DNA from: Alnus glutinosa
Taxonomy: Eukaryota > Streptophyta > Magnoliopsida > Fagales > Betulaceae
Reading direction: 5' to 3'
Assembly: GCF_958979055.1 (NCBI RefSeq)
Contig: NC_084888.1
Span: forward strand, 1,382,001-1,446,000
Length of the DNA stretch: 64,000 nt
Shown: piece by piece, positions 34,008-46,156 of the stretch
How the letters are laid out: each line of letters opens with the position of its first letter
How positions within the stretch are numbered: the first letter of the stretch is position 1
Notes under the pieces: generated by a model
Seen by the model: only the letters and a program-made list of their open reading frames with translations
Databases searched by the model: none
Told to the model about the DNA's origin: nothing
Program-made: the position numbers and the translations under genes

Positions 34008-34582
34008 CTAAGACGAATACGAAGGAGAAAAAGAATTACGAACCGTTGATTGGACGGGAGGAGGATCGAGATCAACAGAGCGCACGGACATCTTAGCGAT
34101 CTCAGTAACGGCGGCCTCTCTGACCCCAGGGACGTCGCTGGTCAAATCCTCGTAGGCAGCCTCGAAGGCCTCCTCCCAGAACCTCGGTAATCTGATCCGA
34201 CGGCTGTTGGTGTAAACGTCCCACATGTGCCTCACCACCTTCTCCCTCTCCTCCATTTCCTGTACCCCCAATCAACTCGGTCAAATCCCACTCAAAGATC
34301 CAACCCCAAAAACACACGCAAAAAAAACAAAAAACAAATACAAATGCTTACGAGGACGTCGAGATCGTCGTGGATGGGGATATCGAAGTCGGCGGAGAGG
34401 CGGTTGAGGTTACCGGCGGACCAACGGAGCGTGACAGTTCCGGTGAACATGGACCAAAATGCCAGCAACAAAATGGCCGCCAATGCCCAGAACTTGTACC
34501 GGCCTTTACCAAATAGACTCGAATCCGAGCTTTCTTTCTTGGTGTTAGCTGTCGTCGTTGGAAGGGCATCGTCGTCCTTCAT
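34008..34582 (-). CDS. DUF1195 family small membrane protein
   Basis: Two exons, 34352-34582 and 34008-34259 (intron 92 bp, donor CTC|GTAAGC, acceptor TACAG|GAAATG), encode 160 aa; I recall the family length as about 160 aa. The start is MKDDDALPTT at 34582. An upstream in-frame ATG at 34750 overlaps the apparent TATA box and is unlikely to be translated. A hydrophobic segment at about 29-50 (FWALAAILLLAFWSMF) follows a Lys/Arg-containing N-terminus, suggesting a single-pass membrane protein. The rest is soluble and charged, including DLDVLEMEEREKVVRHMWDVY and a predicted helical domain. Function unknown. Its Arabidopsis relative lies between pBRP and PLT6, as here. An alternative donor (GGTTC|GTAATT) near the end could add a third exon. 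Confidence 0.75.
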
Positions 34583-34749
34583 TTCGATCACGTAAACAGC
34601 GTTGGAGATTTTGGGATTGGATTTCAATAATGCGATTCTAATTTCAGTGTTCGTCTGAGGTGGACTCTCAGATTTGAAGGAGAAAAGAGTCCGATCTGCG
34701 AGAAATATTTGCCGTTTCAGGGAAAAGGTGGGTAGCCACTCGGCACTCA

Positions 34750-34757
34750 CTTATATA
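34750..34757 (-). promoter_or_regulatory. Probable TATA box of DUF1195 gene
   Basis: TATATAAG on the minus strand, 168 bp upstream of the chosen start codon. This predicts transcription starting near 34720 and a 5' UTR of about 140 nt, and it argues against the upstream ATG at 34750. Confidence 0.55.
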
Positions 34758-34959
34758 TTATATGTATATTAATATATTATGCGGGCCACCACGTTATATT
34801 ATTATTTACTGGCTTGACTTTTGTTATTTTTTTTTCCTTTTCTAAGCCATAAATGATACATAGAAGCGGGAAATACATAAAAAAGAAAAAACAAGGAAAA
34901 CGGGCGGGGCATGCCTGCAAAGACCTTGTTGATAATATTCCACTTCAGTCTGGCCCTTC

Positions 34960-35556
34960 TCAAAGGTCGTGGGTCTTAGAATCGGCATCGGCCCAGAGAA
35001 AAGTATGGGCTCTGAGCCTATGAAAAATGTCTCCCAACAAAGAGCCCATTGGAAAAATGTGTGATAAGCTATCCCCAAAAATGTCTATTTTCGAGGATAC
35101 TTAATCAGCGGCGTATCCGGATCCGACCCACAGGAATAAATATGACCCGGGCTCAGAGTTTGTTGAGTCTCGGGAAGAACGTGCCCCCAAAACCGAGAGG
35201 TCAATCTAGTCGTTGAGGAAAGAGGCGACTACTTCGCAATTCCGAATTATCCAATATCATATAGGATCACAAGAAATCTAGTGAGGATCTCACTCTAAGG
35301 CAAATAGAAAGAATCCAGATTCAGATCCAAGAAACATTTTAAGTCAAAACCAAGCTTTGGCGGCATTGCGTGGATAGGCTGTGGGCGAAGTCATAATTCA
35401 GATTTGCCTCTACCTCCTACCCTATAAATAAACATTTACACCAAGAACGAAACTTAGACTTAATTATTGCGTTTTAGCATACTTTTCACTTAAAAACTTA
35501 CTTAAGCATCGAAGTAAGACCCGCCGACAAGTTCTCCTGACCTTATTTGTTTTGCA
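34960..35556. mobile_element. Possible LTR fragment (Ty3-like), borders uncertain
   Basis: The segment has the feel of a plant gypsy-type LTR: a CCTATAAATA promoter-like motif at about 35420, then ACTTAAGCATCGAAGTAAGACCC-like sequence about 80 bp later, and GGATCC/CCGACCC stretches before it. No matching second LTR, primer binding site or target duplication was found. Confidence 0.3.
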
Positions 35557-35822
35557 ATAATCATGGGAACGCTATAAACATCAAATAACGTGTTGTCCAC
35601 ACATACCAAAAACTGTTATAACACAACGTAAACCTAAAGATTATTGCAAAATAGATTAAAATATTAGCTCGACCCAATTGAATCTTGGCACACCGAGCAA
35701 GAAAATGGTTGTAGTAAACGGTAGGTTGAAGAGACAATCCAAAGTCGGAATTGCTTGTAGTAACACCTATTGCTGCAATATGCAAACTTGGAAACCGTAA
35801 AAGGGGAGATAATACTACTAGT

Positions 35823-36450
35823 GAGTAGTGATAGGCAGGGGCCATCTTGCCGGCCCCTGCCCGGCCCTTTCCTACGTGGAAAGGGCCATTTCAATTTTAA
35901 CCTTTTTTTTTTTTTTTTTTCAAAAAACAAAAAATTAAAAAATTAAAAATTTGAAAACAAAAACCAATACAGCACCCTTTTTCTCATTTTTGTTCCCCGA
36001 CCTTCCCCCCAAATTTTCCCTCCCTCTCTCCATCTACCCCAAAATCTTCCCACCGTCGACCACCACGCACGACCCGCCACCGTCGTTCTCCATCTTCGGC
36101 CAACTCCGTCGTTCTTCCAGTTCCGGCCAATACCGTCGTTCTTCCAGTTCATGCTGTCTTCCATCTCCGGCCGTCTTCCAGTTCCGGTCGTCTTCCATCT
36201 CCGGCCGTCTTCCAGTTCCGGCGGCCGTGCGAAACCAGTGCAGTACGTCTTCTTCTCTGTAACCAATTTTTTGGTCCCCAAAACCACTACAAACGGCCAC
36301 CGTCGTTCTCCATCTCCGGCCAAAACCCAACCACCGTGCGATCTCCATCTCCGACAGAACGACCGCCGACGAGGTCCCCCAGTTCCAGCGACCCATTTCC
36401 GGCCCAGATTTCCCCCATTTCCGGCTCTGGTACCGATCTCCCCCATTTTT
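35823..36450. repeat. Left terminal inverted repeat of MULE
   Basis: 35823-36100 matches the right end. After that, tandem modules of about 30 bp (CGTCTTCCA(T/G)(C/T)TCCGG type) alternate to about 36230. Both strands have open frames: the outward-to-inward strand encodes a Pro/Ser-rich 103-aa peptide starting at 35951, and the right arm encodes the same start at 43300. This is shared TIR sequence, not independent genes. Confidence 0.85.
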
Positions 36451-39400
36451 GCGTTTTTTCAGTTGTTTTCAGATTTGCTTTTTTTAGTTCCTTGCTGTGA
36501 TTTGTGTTGTTCTTCTATGCTTTGTTGATCTGTCGTACCATTTTCTTTTTTCTTTTTCTTGTATTTGTGATGGATGTGTTGTTGATGTCTGCCCAATTGT
36601 TATAGCTACGCATATTTATGCCACATGATTTTAGTGTACATTCTCCTTTTATAAGAAACTGAAAAGAAAAATACTAGACAGACATTTTTTTTTTTTTTTT
36701 TTTTTTTGTGAAATTCGTTTTTAGTGATTACACGCTTGAGCCCCGAAGTCGAAGGTAAACATAAAACCAATTACCAATTGGTAAAATTGAGTCTTGCGCT
36801 ATCATTTTGTGGTTAACACCAATTCTTTTGGAAATTGGATTGTAAACTGGAAATTGGATTGAGATGATGGAATTGATTTAGATGAAAATAAGACTCTAAC
36901 AGGTGTTAGAACATTTTTTTGGTCAGATATTCGACCATCCAGAGGGGGTATTCTTCACTTGGGTTGTTTTTGGGTGTTTTGTAGAATTCTTTGGAAGGAG
37001 TATATGACCTTTGAGGTTTCGTGTTATAGTGGGGTTCCCCAGGTGAAATGGGCTTTCTGTACATCTGCCTACTAGCAATAGATGGCCAGATCATGGCTGA
37101 CAAGCTAACTGCTAAACACCACATGCACGATCAGACGATCTGTAAGAAAATGCAGAATTCTGAGAAACATATATATGATCATACAGCTCAGTTTCTGCTC
37201 TTCATTTACTTCCCATGTTTGTGGTTGAATATTAAACAAGCACCATATCCTGCATGCAGCCCCATCGATGACTTTTCTTACCACTCAACAACTCATCTTT
37301 GTTCGGCTTCAATGTATGTCGACGTGTTATTGTTTTCCATCTTAATTTATTCATTTGTTGGTGGTAGTTGAAATCGTCCTTGTACTTGATCGAAGAATTA
37401 ATAAAGTTTCCATGTAGAAATAAACCATGTACTTGATAATGCTGTAAACATTAGATGGCCTTTACTCTTCTCTAATGGCAGACATCAAATGATGCTTGAA
37501 ACAACTGCAACCGAGCAGGGCATGTACATAGATTGCACAAGGTTGCCAAACTGACAACCTGAATAAATCAAGAGTGCTTGTAAGCTCTTAGTTCATATGC
37601 ATGAAAGATGGTCAAATAATCCTACAGTTTAGTTCAAGCATTGCAGGGAACATGGGCTGTGGAATTCAATGTCTGTGTTGTGTGAAAAAGCCTTTACAGC
37701 CAAACTTGTTAGCCTTGTTCAACAATAGAATTGTATCTTAATTTTGCATATATTAGCCTTGTTCAACAATAGAATGTATTGACTTACAGCTTTGTTGAAT
37801 ATCTATTCAGACTTACAGCTTTGTGGTCATATATTGAATGTTGAGCTTTGTTGAATCCTGTTAATTTCTATTCAGGCATACAATTGGAAAATTTTATTCA
37901 TCGACTTCTTGGTTAACTTAGTGAGTAGCCTGTAATATTATGGTCCAAATGGCAATTTTTTACATCAATTTATTCAGTTTTTCAACTATTTATTTTTGTA
38001 TGTTTTTTTCTTTCTAGGCAAACTAGTGATCCTAGAAGTGGCTTTGTGATAAGGATCTACTAGATTGATGGATGGGTTGTGAATGGAATTGAATGAGAAA
38101 TGATACTGGAATTGATAAATAATCCACTTGAGGTAGGAAAACACCCTTTTCCACTTTAGGTAGGAAAACACCGTACACCAATGTGTTATATCTTCTCTCT
38201 CCTCCTCTTGGCTATTTCCTCCCTTAAATAGACAACTACTCCTACTGGGCATGAACAACCCATCTGATAAGAACTCTATTCCTACTTAATTACTCCTTCT
38301 TCCCAACTTAAATAAAGCAAACGATAACATAGAGCAAAAGAGATAAACATAAGAAAAAGATAAACATAACAATTTAAAGGAAACATAGTTGTAGCTCTAT
38401 CGCTACTCAACTGAGAAGTGTGATAGCAATCAACTTCTCAGTTTGAACTTCACCTAATCACCACGTGGAAGCTTAATCCACATAACGCGGATTAGGCTTC
38501 TTACTCCTCCAACCACGGCCACGGTTCCTATCACTTTGTTATTGTGGAGAAGGGATAACTTAACTATGTTGATCTAGTTGCTTTGCGTAGAAGTGGATTT
38601 GTTCAACACCAGTTTCAATTTCTATTTTGAAACTTTTTCTATGTAAATTTGGATTTCACTTTATGTATACCGCATTCCTTTAGATTTACACACTAATATT
38701 GGTTTAATCCTTGTCTGAAAATGGATGTGCCCAAACACTCTTAATCAATGTGATGGACAAAGTCTCCATGTACATTATCTAGGCTTCAATGATGTATTTC
38801 ATTTTTCTTCAAGCTCATGGACGGGCTGGAAAATCGCAAGAGAATTTCTCAAGGAGATGGGTATTTCAGAATATATCTACTTAAGCCAGCAGTCGGAGGT
38901 ACCTTGACAATGCAGTGGTTTGACCTGTTATTGATCAAATCAGTCCAAGAGTGACTCATAAGTATTGATGTTTAAAGTCTCTATCTCGGTATGATCTGAA
39001 AGTTTTTCGGGTTTGTATATTTGATGTAAATACTTGGAGTTTCAAAGCCAATAAGGTCGTGTCATTTTTTGTTCAACATTATTAACCTGTTCTGTTTTTT
39101 TTTTTTTTTTTAGTGGGTAGGGTGGGGGTTTGCAGTAGAAACAGTTTAAATTTTCTTAGCAACTCTTGTGAGTCGAGTCTTGAATTTGCAATTATGACTA
39201 TGGAGGTGGGATTGAAGCTAGATTCTTTGACAATTTGTGATTCTTGAGATCTTGAATTTGTGGACAATAACTTCAATTTATGTAAATCTAGTCACTGCTC
39301 GTCCCTAAGTAGTTGGGGTAAAAAATATTTAGGTTCTGTTGAGTGTTTAATTTTTGTTATATTCTGAAATTAGCATTTTTGTGTTAATTTTGGTATGGAC

Positions 39401-39490
39401 CACATAATTTTTGTGTTATATTTTGTCGTTAGTAGTTTATGACATTTTTGCTGACCATTTTTTTTTTTTTTTTTTCATGCATAAAGTCAG

Positions 39491-39817
39491 TGATTATGAT
39501 TTTTTTGAATGGGCTGATAATGAGATGTCTGGATACGAGAAGAGATTAGCGCAACATCTGAAAGAGATGGAGGAAAGAAGACAGGCTGACAATGACAAAG
39601 TTGAGGAATTAATTGAAAAAAAAAATGCAAGGAACAATTGGCGCAACATTTGAATGAAATAGAGGAGAAAGTTAAGGAATTGATTGAAAAAAAATGTAAG
39701 GAACAATTAGCGCAACATAATGGGAAGATGTTTCGTGTTTTGTTATTAGTTGTCATTTTGCTTTTAGCCTTTTATTGTTGTAGTTATAGTAACCTAGACA
39801 TATTAACTTGTTGTTAA
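39491..39817 (+). pseudogene. GRF-zinc-finger-like protein tail, frameshifted, inside MULE
   Basis: After a poly-T tract and a CAG acceptor-like site at 39488-39490, the frame reads DYDFFEWADNEMSGYEKRL followed by a coiled-coil rich in Glu/Lys. In plants such a segment follows GRF-type zinc fingers in small transposon-associated proteins. A homopolymer of 10 A near 39616-39625, against 8 A in the internal duplicate near 39686-39694, shifts the frame. The second frame continues through a repeated KEQLAQH unit into a C-terminal membrane segment (about FRVLLLVVILLLAFYCC) and stops at 39817. The zinc-finger exon itself was not identified. Confidence 0.55.
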
Positions 39818-42695
39818 AATGAAATTATGGAAACAATTCAGTTGTATGAAACTTTTTTCTGCTTGTACGAATTTCCTAAATGTATGTTAAACTCAGATTT
39901 AAGGTTTGGTTTGATAACCACTCAGAATGGATAGATTTTCTAGTGGCTGGATTGTATGGAACTAGGATTTATGTATACCATTTGTATTTTCTGGACATAA
40001 AATTATCATATATAGTTCATATGTACATAAGTGATCCAGGAAAGATGTCGTAACTTATGAGAAGAGTGATAACAAGCAATGAGATGGTTAATCAAGTGTA
40101 GAATGATTTGTTTCGAGGTGCATATGTTGTTCAATCAATGAAAAGAAAAAATAGATCCAGAGGCAAGACTTAGCCTCTCAATTTTTTCTTCTATATGTGA
40201 TAGGCTAAAAATCCAAGAGAGAAAAAATAGAAAATGAACATAACATATGTAGCATAGATGCAGAGGCGAGACTTAGCCTCTCAATTTGCTTAACATACAC
40301 TAAACTCGACCCACTTATTAATCCATGCATATAATTAAACAAAAATGTAGTCAGCCTAACCTATTTGTAGCTAGGTTCTCTTTCATTTTCTCATTTTATC
40401 ATCCGTGAATGTTCTCTGTAACAAAAAAGACCACTTGTTTCTTTGTCACGCAGAAGAAAGAGGAAAAGAAAAAGAAAAAAGAAAAGACCAAGACCCCATC
40501 AATTAGGTTTTGATTGCTGCTATATATCTTTAAATATATATACATATACAATTAACAACTAGATTGGAAAAATAAGAAGCCAACATAGAGGAGTAACTCA
40601 AGTGTCCGTGAAAAACTGAACTATCCATAAGATAATTTACTACAAAAAGTGAAATCCAAATTTACATAGAAAAAGTAGGAAAATAATGTAGAAACTGGTG
40701 TTGAAGCTCCTGCTTGCTCAATGTTCGATTCATATCTTTATCCAGGGCAAGAAACAAGTCTGTATAAAGAATTATGGTGCAGTTAGCCACATGAATATCA
40801 CAGCAGTTTTAAGTACTTCAAACACATCATAACATTTATTTTGAGATTAACAACAGCAAAAGATACCAGCTCTTGCTGTTGTTAACCGTTTACAAGTCCT
40901 ATCATTTACAAGTATATATATATATATCTGCTCTAATTCACAAAGGTCTGTATAGTATATAATTCACAAAGGTCTTCAATATAAATCAATTTACAAAACA
41001 CATACCTGCTTCTCATTGCTTTTCATTTTTGGAAAAGGCCAGTTCTACCTGACATCAAAGAAGCATCTTTCATGAGAGTTAAAATTCTCCCCGGAAAATG
41101 GAAATATGAATTCTACATAAACAGTAACAATAGAATAAGCAGTGAAAACAAGGATTCTAAGATCCACATTTTTCACAAATAATGCTTGAAAAATCATTTA
41201 AGATCCATTGGATGCATTTGTAACTTACAACCAAGAAAAACTGAGGAAAAAAAAGAGAGGAGAAAGATGCACATATCTATTACAAAAGTAGACAAATTTT
41301 GATGACAATAAGGCTATAACATCACACCTCGTATGCAGCAATTATATAGGAAAATTTCTACAAATTTCACAATAAAGCAGGCCACCTATTTGTTTTGAGA
41401 TTATCCATTTTACCAATTTAGGCATGTTGCTCCCACTATTATTAGATTGATTAAATCTAGCCATTCTTATAAATACAGCAAAGAATATATGCTGTTATTG
41501 ACAAGGATCCAGGAGTATTGTCATGAAATTTTGCATAGGATAACCAGGAATCGATTGAAAGAACACACTATGGCAGGTTAAGGACGAGTTATATCAAGCC
41601 AACCACAATTTGAACCTGACTAAACTCTGCCCTCAACAAAAAAAATATGGACTCAAATAAGGATAAATGCAAATGAGTGTAAAACAAATGAGATATAAAA
41701 CACAACTACTTGGAACCTTGAAATAAAAATTAGCACACAAGCAAACTTTAGTAAGAACAATTGACCTCCCGAAAAAAATAAAAAAAAAAAAAAAAATTAC
41801 TTTAATCAAAGAGACCATACCACTTACGACAAGTATATAAAATCTCATTCCAAAATACATGATGGTTGTGAATTTCTGAACGTCTGAAACAAATACCTCA
41901 AATGATTAATATATATATGAAATTAAACTTTTTGTCAACATATATGAATCAAATGCGCATATATAATAAGTCCATCTAAAAGTTTCTGTAACAAATAAAA
42001 ATTCATATCAGTGCATTATCATTTAGTTCATAGCACTCAATAAAGGCCTAAGCATAAGAACAATATCAAAACTTCACAAACCCAAAGAATAAGCCTTTCT
42101 ATTAGCTTCTTTATAGAACCTCAAAGCATTAAGCATGCATTTATTCCACACTGAGACAGACTAGAATAGGTTGGGTTATATACCTTCTGGACATGAACCT
42201 TGAACAATTAATGCCACTTTTACTTGTAAAAGGAAAAAGACACTTTCTTTTTACTTGCTTGATTTTCATCACTATAGTGTTCTTATAACACGTTTCTAAA
42301 TTGCGAATTCAACAAAAATCAACAACACAAGATAATTCCATGATTTGAAAAGGGTTCTGGAATTTCCAACATATGTCAAAAGAATGGTCTGTACCATGAC
42401 ATTGGAAGGGAAAGGTCATGATTTCCAATGGGACTATGGTTTTCCAAATATGCTTCTGATGAAAGGAGACAAAGGATGTGAAACAAGCGTTAATCTTTGA
42501 TTATTTAACATTGCCTTTCAAAATTCTATTCCAAGTTAACTCTGCTTAAGCATGGACGGATAGGTTTCAGGAATTCATGAACTGACATCATTGCAACATT
42601 TTATCCTATTTCTGATGGCTCCAAATTCTAGTAATGAATTCCTTCCATAAGGGAAGAGTCTGTGGCTTCAAATGCTATTGAAGACAAGCATAACT

Positions 42696-42734
<39 letters not shown>

Positions 42735-42779
42735 AGGAAAGGTGTTTGCTTTAATACCTGACGGAGACCTCGACTTGAA

Positions 42780-43424
42780 GGAGACGGATTTGGGGGGAAG
42801 CCGGAATTGGAAAACAGCCGGAGATGGAAGACGGCCGGTTGTTGGGTTTTGGCTGAAGATGGAGAACGACAGTGGTGGGTCGTGCGTGGTGGTCGACGGT
42901 GGCGGAGCTGGGTCATGGTAGCTGAAAAAAACAAAAAGGCTGGTTTGCCGGAACTAGAAGACGGTCGGAGATGGAAGAGGGCCGGAACTGGAAGACTGCC
43001 GGTGGTTGGGTATGGGTCGTCAGACGGTGGGGGACCTCGTCGGCGGTCGCTCTGTCGGAGATGGAGAACGACGGTGGCGGGTCGTGTGAAAATGGTCGCC
43101 GGAACGACGGAGAACGAACGTTGGCCGAAGATGGAGAACGACGGTGGCGGGTCGTGCGTGGTGGTCGACGGTGGCGGGTAGTGCGTGGTGGTCGACGGTG
43201 GGAAGATTTTAGGGTAGATGGAGAGAGGGAGGGAAAATTTGGGGGGAAGGTCGGGGAACAAAAATGAGAAAAAGGGTGCTGTATTGGTTTTTGTTTTCAA
43301 ATTTTTAATTTTTTAATTTTTTGTTTTTTGAAAAAAAAAAAAAAGGTTAAAATTGAAATGGCCCTTTCCACGTAGGAAAGGGCCGGGCAGGGGCCGGCAA
43401 GATGGCCCCTGCCTATCACTACTC
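42780..43424. repeat. Right terminal inverted repeat of MULE
   Basis: Reverse complement of the left end. The outer 280 bp match closely; the inner part contains the same module types in a different order. A 35-A run (about 42697-42731) lies just inside. A minus frame of 210 aa over the arm is Pro/Ser-rich low-complexity sequence and not a known protein. Confidence 0.85.
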
Positions 43425-43572
43425 ACTACTAGTAGCGGGATGAGACCTGCTGGAGCAGAACATCACTGTGATGTCTAGCAGGAAAGGTAACCGACAATAA
43501 AAGCACTAAAGGACATCAAAATTGAATCTGCAATTGGATCTGGAAGTCTTCATGGATAAAACATGACTACCA

Positions 43573-44055
43573 TGTAATATATATTCCTTTTTGGTTGTGG
43601 CCTTTATATCACATTTACGGTGTTTACTATGTTTATTATTTTAATAATAAACATATACGGTATTATGGATATTTCTATTAATTTAGATTACCGTAAATAT
43701 GGAATCGGTATTATGGTTATTTCTATTAATTTAGATTGCCGTAAATATGGAATCGGTTAATTGATTTTAAAATCAATTAACGATATTGTTTCCTTGATGG
43801 AAGGAAACAAATACGGTGTTTACCATTTTGAGGGTCCCTAACCTAGCCTATAAATAAAGTGTCTGTGTACACCATCAGTACAGCCATCAAGCAATAGGCA
43901 TAGGTTAGAAGACACTCATATTTTGTTCCTAGAAGTTCTGAAGAAGTGCTTGAGCAACAATGGCCGGAGGTATGCCTAAAAACTCTTCTATGTTTTATTA
44001 TTTCCGCTGCGCATGTTAGGTTAAAATAATTTCATGTATAAAATTATTTCTAACA
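43573..44055 (+). mobile_element. Solo LTR of a Ty1-copia element
   Basis: A 483-bp TG...CA sequence flanked by TACCA on both sides (43568-43572 and 44056-44060), with no primer binding site following. It aligns along its length with the 5' LTR at 57981-58404: shared blocks are ATTGTTTCCTTGATGG, TGAGGGTCCCT, CCTATAAAT, GTGTACACCATCAGTAC and TTCCGCTGCGCATGTTAG. It arose from LTR-LTR recombination of a relative of the element at the right edge. Confidence 0.9.
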
Positions 44056-44060
44056 TACCA

Positions 44061-44265
44061 ACTATGGAGATTCAGGCATGATGAGAGGGAACTAAAACAA
44101 CGAGCGGCGTGTGTAGGCCACGTATGCCGTGGCGGCACATGTATTGCACTGTACACGCATGTTAAAGGATGTAATTCAACAAGTGGATCAAGGCCGGGAA
44201 AGACAGGGAGGAAGCGCATTGAGAGGAGAAGGTGCGGGTGTATAGTAAATTGTGATTATAGCTTT

Positions 44266-44300
<35 letters not shown>

Positions 44301-45704
44301 GGGGGAGAAAAGAAAGAGGAGGGAGGCCTGATGAGTGGTGAGTGGTCTGAGAATGATGTAAAACGCTGACTTTAATTATTGGACTCTTGCTGGGTGATAT
44401 GGACCGTGGCTTTGACAATGGGATGTAACTCTTTTTTCAAGGCTTTGATGTAGGAAACATGAGACAACCGACGCAACGCGACATCGTTGTAGGTGTGTAG
44501 CATATTAGGGGTGAAAATGCGGACGGAAAATAATCACTTGTATCCGTCATTCACACTTAATTTATATATGCTATTCGTATGCAGGTGAAGACACGATTTT
44601 AGAGCATCCAAATGCTGTTAATAACTTTATCCGCATTCCCTTTACATATTTTATATATATATATATATACACACAAACACACACATTTAATATAAATTTA
44701 ATTAAATTTACTAAAACAACGTCGTTATGAATTTGGTAAGTTTAAGATCTTTAGGTTATGTTGAGTTCTTTTTCACTATCATCTTAAAGTCATACTTCAC
44801 TATGTTTACTTTTTTTATTATTTTATTATTTTATTTGAGTAATCCAAACATCGATTATTCTATGAAACAATAATTCTCTATGGTTGATAATCATGAATTA
44901 TATAACAAGTGAAATATTTATTTATTTATTTAAGATTGCATATAATAATAACTGCATTATTTAAGCTTGCAAATAGATTTGGATATAGTAATCCAAAAGA
45001 GTTATTATCGCATATGCGAATAGCAGATAATAGCTGTAATAGCAATGCAAATGCAAATACCTAAAGATGATAACTACATTATATAAATGCAGATACAAAT
45101 ATAGCTAATAATCATATCCACATACAAATAAAATCTGCATCCGCATTTTCACCCACAGCCAAAATACAAACCCGTGAATCTAGAACTTATAGCTATGGCT
45201 TCGTGGTTCCGCGTTGCATTTGACGTCCTTGCTAAATTGCTCTTCATTTATTTGTTCGTTTTCCCTTTTAAAGCAATGGCGAAATTGCCAATCATTTATT
45301 TGCTACTAGTTTATGTACTTTTTGTACACTCTATACCTAATGAAGTTATTCAAATTCATTGAAAAAAAAATAAAAAAATTGACTTCATCACGTGCAAGTT
45401 TTCTGCAATTAACCCGTGTTTTATATATATATATATTAAGTACATAAGAAAACTACAAAGAGGCTAAAGAAGGGGGTCTTTCCCACTAGGAGCAGGGAAA
45501 GAGAGAGGAGGGGGAGGACATACGAAAATTCAACTAGAAAAATATTTGGTAGCGGCCTAAATTCCTAACAAGCCATATGGTCGTACCAAAATTTATATTT
45601 TAGTTGACTTTTCTAGCTTCCCAAGCGGAAAGAGAATGAATACAATATAAGGTGTCTTAGATGGAAGTAGAAATGCAGTGTAATATTTAACCGTGTTGGG
45701 TTGA
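44061..45704. other. Intergenic region with a hAT-like inverted-repeat candidate
   Basis: A 30-odd-base A run at about 44269-44299. At 44506-45157, ends GGGGTGAAAATGCGGA and TCCGCATTTTCACCC are inverted and the interior repeats GCAAATA/ATAAT motifs, resembling a decayed hAT MITE, but no 8-bp duplication was found. A TA tract lies at 45423-45436. No gene was seen. Confidence 0.45.
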
Positions 45705-46153
45705 GAGCATTCACAACAGTTTTTTAATTATTTTTCTTATATGTAGGGAACAAAATTATTATTATTTTTTTTTCTCTTAAAAAAAAAAAAACATTTCATA
45801 GCAGCTTCCCTTTATTTTTTTCTATATCATTAAAATATCATTATTTTTACTTTTACTTTAATTAAAAGTAGAAAAAAGAAGATAAAGTAGGAGAGAGATA
45901 ATATATTTTTTTACCTTTACTTTAATTAAAAGTAGGAAAGAAAAATAAAGTAGGAGAGAGATAATATATTTTGTGAATTAACAATTGAATGTGAAGTAAA
46001 TAGTACTTTTCAATGCATTGAGAATCACTATTCATTTCTCAAGGAAATGAAAATTTTAGGGAAGCTGTTGTGGAGGGATTTTTGTAACTTTTTTGAAATT
46101 TTTTCTAAAACTTAGGAAACAGACCCCCTTTAAGAAAGTTGCTGTGAATGCTC
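45705..46153. mobile_element. MITE with 3-bp TGA duplication
   Basis: Ends GAGCATTCACAACAG and, inverted, GAGCATTCACAGCAAC flank a 449-bp AT-rich body, with TGA on each side (45702-45704 and 46154-46156). A three-base duplication would suit a PIF/Harbinger-type element, though TGA is weak evidence. Inside, a roughly 65-bp unit (ACTTTAATTAAAAGTAG then AAAGTAGGAGAGAGATAATA) is tandemly duplicated (about 45846-45969). Confidence 0.6.
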
Positions 46154-46156
46154 TGA

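Larger units (their letters stand above)
35823..43424. mobile_element. 7.6-kb Mutator-like element (MULE) with long TIRs
   Basis: Begins GAGTAGTGATAGGCAGGGG and ends with its exact inverted form, flanked by exact 9-bp duplications ACTACTAGT (35814-35822 and 43425-43433). The terminal inverted repeats are nearly identical for about 280 bp, apart from the length of a T tract. They then continue for another 350 bp as shuffled CCGTCGTTCTCCATCT-like modules. The low divergence suggests recent movement. Internal DNA has no frame above about 110 codons and no recognisable MURA transposase, so the copy is probably nonautonomous. It carries a degraded GRF-zinc-finger-like tail (39491-39817) and assorted AT-rich filler. 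Confidence 0.88.

Noticed and set aside
35951-36528. Pro/Ser-rich frames at the left and right of the 7.6-kb element
   Set aside because: Both arms give the same peptide start because they are inverted copies of one TIR; modular repeats explain the open frames.
37048-37371. 107-aa plus-strand frame inside the MULE, considered as a transposase remnant
   Set aside because: No MURA, DDE or zinc-finger motif could be read in it, and composition is like the noncoding filler around it.
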